Positions 58,330-64,000 of a stretch of DNA of 64,000 nt are shown in pieces. A program made the translations under genes and the position numbers. The notes beneath the pieces are model-generated. The model did not search any database, was not told the origin of the DNA, and saw only the letters and a list, made by a program, of their open reading frames with translations. Source of the stretch: Trematomus loennbergii (lineage: Eukaryota; Chordata; Actinopteri; Perciformes; Nototheniidae); the NCBI GenBank assembly GCA_012861695.1, contig JAAOOA010000048.1:3279018-3343017 (forward strand). The letters are read 5' to 3'. Each line of letters begins with the position of its first letter. Positions within the stretch are counted from its first letter, which is position 1.

Positions 58330-58782
58330 GCTTATACCTTGTGTTCATTACATCGCATTTAGCTGAGGCTTTTATCCAAAGCGACTTACAATAAGTGCAT
58401 TCGACCAAGAAGATACAAACTTGAAGAAAACAGAATCATATAAGTACATCAGGTTTCAGAGCCAAAACATTTCAAGTGCTACTCAACTGGCTTTAGATAA
58501 ACCAGTCCTTTGTTAGTATATAAGTGCTTTGATAGTAATTCTATCGCTCGAAGTGGAGTCGGAGAGATGAGTTTTCAGTCTGCGCTGGAAGATGTGTAAG
58601 CTTTCTGCTGTCCTGATGTCAATGGGGAGCTCATTCCACCATTTTGGAGCCAGGATAGCAAACCCACGTGTTTCTGCCATAGACTGTATATATAAAGGTT
58701 TCTGCTGATGGGAACTTGGGTCCCCCTCGCAGTGCGGGTGCAGCGAGCCGTTTGGCCGATGCGGAGTGCACGTGCTGGGGTG
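58330..58782 (-). mobile_element. 3' end of a LINE
   Basis: The minus strand encodes a LINE RT C-terminus (FAILAPKWWNELPIDIRTAE, then FQRRLKTHLS). The plus strand shows the 3' signature GCTTTTATCCAAAGCGACTT (about 58368). A 20-bp insertion with 8-bp direct repeats lies inside (58678-58697). Confidence 0.65.
58678..58697. mobile_element. 20-bp hAT-like remnant with 8-bp target duplication
   Basis: CATAGACTGTATATATAAAG is flanked by GTTTCTGC on both sides (58670-58677, 58698-58705). The same terminus begins the 46928 insertion. Confidence 0.6.
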
Positions 58783-59323
58783 CATGGGCGTAATTTCCAC
58801 TGGGGACACGGCCAGGGTGGACATGTCCCCCCCTTTTCAAAATCCCATTTGTGTCCCCCACTTTTTAAATGTGTTATTTTTTTGTTACGCAAGCGGTCAT
58901 CATCCAGAGGAGTGTCAGTGTGTGTGTGTGGCATGAGCGCATCTTGTGAGAGACAGAGAGAGAGACGGGGTTGTTAGCATTTGGTGCTAGCTCGGAGCTA
59001 ATTAGTAGCTGTTTCAACAATAAGGAGAGGGAGATCTCTCCTGTCGGACTGAGAGAGATAACGTCAGCTCAGGGAGGTAAAGGACTCTGAGTGATTAGTT
59101 TGTAAACTTTAGTCTTAAGTTATCTCAGTGGGTCTCAAACGGTTTGGTCATCTATGTAAACAAATATCTCCATCTATGTAATATTAGTTGTATGTATTTG
59201 CACTAAAGTCCCTAATATATTTGTAGAAAGGCAGGAAATGGAATTAAATTGAGAAAATGTTTCATTGCGGAGGACCCCCTGTTTGGTGTCCCCCCCACTT
59301 CTCAAACCAAAGTTACACCCTTG
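58783..59323. mobile_element. 541-bp hAT-like element with target duplication CTGGGGTG
   Basis: The ends CATGGGCGTAA and TTACACCCTTG are degenerate inverted repeats; CTGGGGTG lies at 58775-58782 and 59324-59331. It contains CCCCCC-rich ends and no transposase. Confidence 0.8.
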
Positions 59324-59331
59324 CTGGGGTG

Positions 59332-60034
59332 TACGGTTTAACCATGTCCTGGATGTAGGAAGGGCCAGATCCATTCGCAGCATGGTACGCAAGTACCAGT
59401 GTCTTGAAGTGGATTCTAGCAGTTACTGGAAGCCAGTGAAGTGAGCGGAGGAGCGGGGTGGTGTGGGAACATGTGACCAGAAGAGCTGCTGGTGATCAGT
59501 CATCGTTCTTATGTTGAACGTGAATACATTTACTTTGTAAGTAATCATGGGAAGTATTTCTTCTTTCATAGCAATTTACCTTCATACTTTCTTGCCGTGA
59601 AATAGGTCTTAAATTCTATTCAAAGAGGTCTTTAAAAGTCTTACATTTGAGTTGGTGAAACCTGCAGGAACCCCGTTTGAGAAAAAAGTCGGAATTCTGA
59701 GAAAAGTCTGAATTCTGTCTTTGATCTTGGAATTCGTAGAAAGAAGATTCCTGACTTCATTGTTTTTCTGGATATTCCTACGGGGAAAAAAAGTTGGAAT
59801 TCTTGGAAAACAATGCGAACTCTGAGAAAAAAAATCTGAATTCTGCGGAGACATTCGGAAGTCTGACACAAAATGACCACTCAAGAAAAGAAGTGAATTC
59901 TGGGAAAACCTTTTGAAACCGTGTTTCCCAAATGTAAAAGGAAATCTCCGACATCAACCCATACAGTGACTGCAATTGAGGCCTTGCTGTTGTATGTCTT
60001 CCAAAGTTGCAGTTGACATTGATATTTGTGCAAA
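59332..60034. other. copy-B-only intergenic DNA
   Basis: This stretch is absent from copy A (deleted there, together with the right end of the 8408 hAT). It holds degenerate GAATTCTGAGAAAAAAGTCG repeats at 59680-59900. No gene is seen. Confidence 0.6.
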
Positions 60035-62559
60035 ATGTGATCACTTTTCAATTTATCCTAATAGATATTTGTTTATAAATATTATAATTAGCTTGTTTAA
60101 TATTGAGTTATAGCTAAAAAAAAGTATTTGAGATGTCATGAATCAGTTCATCTTTGAAAATGTACATTTGTGGCTCATTTAACTGTCTCTGTTTTCAATG
60201 TAATGATCGACAATCCTTTTCTTTTTAGAAGCAAAGTAAAAGACATTGATACTTTATATGCCATTATTTTAGAAACTCCCCTTTTTCCTACAGAGCGCAT
60301 TTAGAGTCTGAGTTTGTTCCTATAAAAGAAACAGATGTCATGAGAGGGGCATGTCACATCCTCTCATATGGATCACAGGATATGATTCGATTAGTTCTTA
60401 CGATATTTGCAAATAACGTCCCAAAGATTTGATATAATGTCGGCTGTTTTTTCATCATCAGTCTCACCTCATTGTTCTGAGCAGAGAAGATGGACTGCTA
60501 CCATCTAATGGAGACGCAATCAAGTCAGAGCAAAAAAGTTGGTATTCTGAGAAGAAAAAATGTGAATTCTGGGAAGAAAGTTGGAATTCTGAGATTAGAG
60601 ACATTCTTCTATATGAAAAAAATCATCTGCATTTCTTCACTTTCAGCAAAGCGAATGATTTCACCTCGTCTTCATTCCTGTGGTTTATTTCAGGTGCGTC
60701 ACAGATTTATGAATCACTGATGATGTCTTGGAAGCTGAGACACCAAAACATCCCTTTAACGAGCTCGCCCCCTACTAAATACTAATTTTTTGACCAAAAG
60801 TGAATTATTTTTGAAAAGTCAAAACTTTGAGAAAAAAATATGGAATTTTTTTGAGAAAAAGTTGGAATTCTTTGAGAACATTTTTGAGACGAAAAAATCG
60901 GTATTTAAAAAAACGTTGGCTTTGTTCTTGGAATTCGTAGAAAGAATCCTGACTTTTTTTTATTCTAAGGAGAAAAAAAAATCTGAATTCTGGGAAAATC
61001 AACACTTTGAGAAATTATTCTGCTGAAGTCATGGCAGGAGGTGACTCTTTAACTCGAGGGATGTGTGTTTCTGAAGGCGGGTGCTGAGTATTTTGGACAC
61101 AATATGATTTTATTTGCCCACTTTCAATATTTATATGTTTCCAACATAAATATAATATCACTTAGTCTCATTATATATAACATAGATTTGATGCATGTCC
61201 TGTCTAAAATTCACATTTAATTTCACATTTATCAGCATATTTAAGTCCAGCAGACCTGAAAGCTGAGCGGGATATCAAAAATAAATGCACTAATAAGTGA
61301 AGAATATGTTGATTTGGAGTTTGTTTCTGACTCGCTTTCGACTTTCGTCTACTAACTTTAACATCTTTAATGTAAAACCTGAATTCCAGTGATCAAGATC
61401 CTTTATATTTTACATTTTAATATTATTATTATTATTATTACATTTTGCAGTTCAGTGGATACATTTGCAGTAAAGTGAGTATATTTTCATTAAAGTGAGT
61501 ATATTTTGCAGTAAATTGAAATATATTGCAGTACAGTGAGTATATTTTGCAGTAAAGTGAGTTTATTTTGCAGTACAGTGAGTATATTTTGCATACAGTA
61601 AGTACACTGAGTATTGTTTGCAGTACATTGAATATCTATTGCTGTATAGTAAGTACTTTTTAGAAAAAGCGCTACATAAATCCCATGTATTATTATCATT
61701 ATCATTATTATTATTTGTTTTAAGACAGAAGGTAAAGAGTGAATTCAGCCTCAAGAGAAAAAGATTCTTCTTGGAAAAGCTCCGACAAAATGATTCAGAG
61801 TTTACCATCAGAGACGAGAAGGAAATCATTCACACTCTTATTTATCACTTTTTAAAGCCATTTTTCACTCATTTAATCCATCCCCCTTTAGCTTCCATAG
61901 GCAGAATGTAAACGCTTTAGTACGTCGTTATTTATACAGTTATTAAACTTGTATCTTGTTTCAGAAATACATCGAGGTAGAGACAGTAACGACATATTTA
62001 AAATAAATCCTAATCACCAAATAGATGAATAAGGGATTTGATAATAAATACAAAAAATAAGATAAAACTAAAATAAGAGCAAAACTAGAGACATTTTGAA
62101 TTGCCTTGATATAAAACACAAGTTAAGAATTCAATTTAAAAACAGCCGGCACTTGCAACATAATCAAAGCAATCAATGATGTCGTTGTAGGTAGATATAC
62201 ATCTTTCTATATTATAATAATATAAATTAAGCTATTATGTTAACAAATATACATAAGTACACTTAGAAATGTCTGCAAAGCTGCTTAAACAGTGTGTGAG
62301 TGTGTGTGAATGTTAGTCTCCCTGAGCACCTTGCATGGCAGCCTCTGCCTCTGTATGAATGTGTGTGAATGGGTGAATGTTGATATGTAAAGAGCATTGA
62401 GGGCTTATTCTAAAATATGTAGTCTGTTCAATTAAAAACATCTCTTCTGTTTATTAAGGGAAGGATTGTATACTCTTTAATCTATGAATCATCCCACTGG
62501 AGCTGAACTTCAGACTGTGATGTCAGCAGTGTGTGTGGGTGTGGTTTGCTGCATGAAGT
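60035..62559. repeat. segmental duplication blocks 2-4, copy B
   Basis: Matches 10046-11417 and 21434-23500 with the Helentron nest, one hAT and the fold-back MITE absent. It includes the ATT tract and an expanded CAGTAAAGTGAGTATATTTT minisatellite (61440-61660). No gene until the GIMAP promoter. Confidence 0.9.
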
Positions 62560-62641
62560 CTGTATTTAAGGAGGTGTTGTTGCAGACTAACTTCACTTCT
62601 TCAGCTCAGCAGCAGACCAGCTCCTCCCTCCATCACCAACT
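62560..62641 (+). promoter_or_regulatory. GIMAP core promoter and 5' UTR, copy B
   Basis: TATTTAA at 62563-62569 and the same leader as in copy A. Confidence 0.5.
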
Positions 62642-62666
62642 ATGGCCAGCAAACATGCCCAAAATG
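62642..62666 (+). CDS. gimap: GIMAP-like GTPase, coding exon 1, copy B
   Basis: Encodes MASKHAQN plus one base and the donor AAAATG|GTAAGT, identical to 23583-23607. The intron is shared with copy A to about 63740 (LINE fragment without the hAT). The G-domain exon would lie beyond the window, roughly 1-2 kb downstream if spacing is kept. Its integrity, and whether it lacks the frameshift of copy A, cannot be judged here. Confidence 0.6.
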
Positions 62667-62944
62667 GTAAGTGAATAAACTTTATTGTTAATGATGATTG
62701 CAACTTATCGAAATACATATTTATAGATGGATAGGTGGCTTGACATATCTTATATAATGAACAGATCATAACTGTCCAGTAAAATAGAAAGTTAATACAA
62801 AAATAATATTTCTTAAATTCCAATAAATGTTGAGAGCCTGGGTGATACACTCCCAATTTGGGGGGATTCAACATTACTTTCACTTAATTTTATTATATTT
62901 TCACAAGGCTACGTGAAAGTTTGTGTGGGATCATGTATTTACGC

Positions 62945-63360
62945 AAGTCTGTTTATACAGCATGTTTCAACGCGAGGCAATTCAAAGTGCTTTACAAAAA
63001 TAAAAAACATTAAGAGCATCAAAAGTGCAATGTTATCACATTAAAAAATGACATATAAAATATTTAAAAGCAGTCACTGAAAAGTGAAGAGAATAACATA
63101 CATATAAAACAAGCTTATATATAAAATAAATGAATAAAAGTTACAGTGCAGTTTGAGATGTGAATAGTTCAATTAAAAGCAGCGACAAAAAGAAAAGTCT
63201 TCAGCCTGGATTTAAAGTAGTCTTCGTTTGCAGCGGACCTGCAGGTTTCTGGGAGTTGTTCCAGATGTTTGGAGCATATAACTGAACGTCTCCATGTTTA
63301 GTTCTGACTCTGGGGACAGAAAGCAGACCAGAAGACCTGAGATCTGGATGGTTCATAATG
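62945..63360 (-). mobile_element. 3' fragment of an L2-like LINE, copy B
   Basis: Same LINE fragment as 23790-24560 without the hAT insertion; the RT C-terminus is recognisable on the minus strand. Confidence 0.6.
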
Positions 63361-63740
63361 TAGCAGCAGATGAGAATCAATAAATGACTAAACGCAAATT
63401 ATACCCGTAAACGATTTTTTTTAGGCCTAAAATGGGGAAAGGTTAGAAAGATATAAACTAAACATGCTGTAGTGACTTTTTGTCAAAAGGTTTTCTTATT
63501 AAAATAAACGTACAGCTAGAGCCACTGCAGCACCATTTCAGTTCAGCTTGTAGACAGGCTGTTAAGAAGTCAAACATCCAGGCAAGATCACTGTTTAGTT
63601 TGATTGTATTTTCCAGTTCAAAAGCAAACATGTACCTTTGTTCTTCATGCTGCCTCTATCTTGCTCCGGTAAAAAAAACAATGTCTATTCCTGGTGCACC
63701 TAACATTTACATACCCACTACCTTTATCACTTAACCTGCC

Positions 63741-64000
63741 ATTCCAACACACTCTCACTCCATAAACGTCCAGGAGCGACGCTTGGTCAGGGTCCCGAGG
63801 CGTGCAAGTTGGGACGCTCCGAGGCTCCTTCAGCTTCATAAAGGAACGCAAATAGCTTTCAACTGATTGCAATGTATTCCCATCTGCGGCGGGATTCGTT
63901 TGTGTCGGCGGCATTTAAAGGCAATGTGAGCGTCCATTCCCATTGGATAACGGAGAATTGTACACCCGGAAGTAAGTATTCCCCTTACTGTCGATTGATT
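63741..64000. repeat. unidentified repeat at the right edge
   Basis: Copy B departs from copy A here, at CATTCCAACACACTCTCACTCC. The sequence (for example TTGGATAACGGAGAATTGTA and CACCCGGAAGTAAG) resembles common fish interspersed repeats and is probably the end of an element that continues outside the window. The 89-codon minus-strand ORF is not considered a gene. Confidence 0.4.

Overview
This window looks like nuclear DNA of a ray-finned fish (a percomorph-type teleost seems likeliest, but the species cannot be named from sequence alone). The reasons are: split genes with GT/AG introns; a GIMAP/AIG1 immune GTPase with a typical fish intron layout; CA, GA and CT microsatellites; and a dense load of fish-type transposons (hAT, PIF/Harbinger, L2-like LINE, Ty3/gypsy, Helentron-like). 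Bona fide host coding sequence is scarce. I support three terminal exons of an unidentified minus-strand gene (1-1578), a possible first exon with promoter at 3.85 kb, a GIMAP gene with a broken reading frame (23583-26006), the first exon of a second GIMAP copy (62642), and a poorly resolved transcription unit that ends in a poly(A) signal in both copies of a duplication.

Layout. 1-4 kb: minus-strand exons, minisatellites and a plus-strand promoter candidate. 4.5-25 kb: copy A of a large direct segmental duplication. It is interrupted by hAT elements and by a 10-kb Russian-doll nest of four Helentron-like elements (11418-21432). 23.5-26.5 kb: the GIMAP gene, followed by a decayed second GIMAP 5' region (26.6-26.96 kb) cut by an L2-like LINE (26.99-28.74 kb). 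28.7-53.9 kb: one dead minus-strand Ty3/gypsy element with very long LTRs. Its 3' LTR (28738-38034) holds a putative solo LTR, two hAT elements, a PIF/Harbinger derivative inside one hAT, and a young 1.8-kb LTR element. Its gag is split by a TTAA-type DNA transposon (43200-45349). Its 5' LTR (46827-53862, truncated) holds a 3.3-kb insertion. 54.1-63.75 kb: copy B of the duplication, running to a second GIMAP first exon.

The two duplication copies act as natural filled/empty site pairs. They date insertions relative to the duplication and fix element ends to the base: 8-bp target duplications for hAT, T-T insertion for the Helentron-like nest, TTAA for the gag insertion. The GIMAP copies suggest a locally expanding immune GTPase cluster embedded in transposon-rich DNA.

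Limits: no alignments or database searches were possible. Family names rest on termini, target duplications and protein motifs read by eye. Boundaries quoted to the base were read directly from the sequence; others are approximate.
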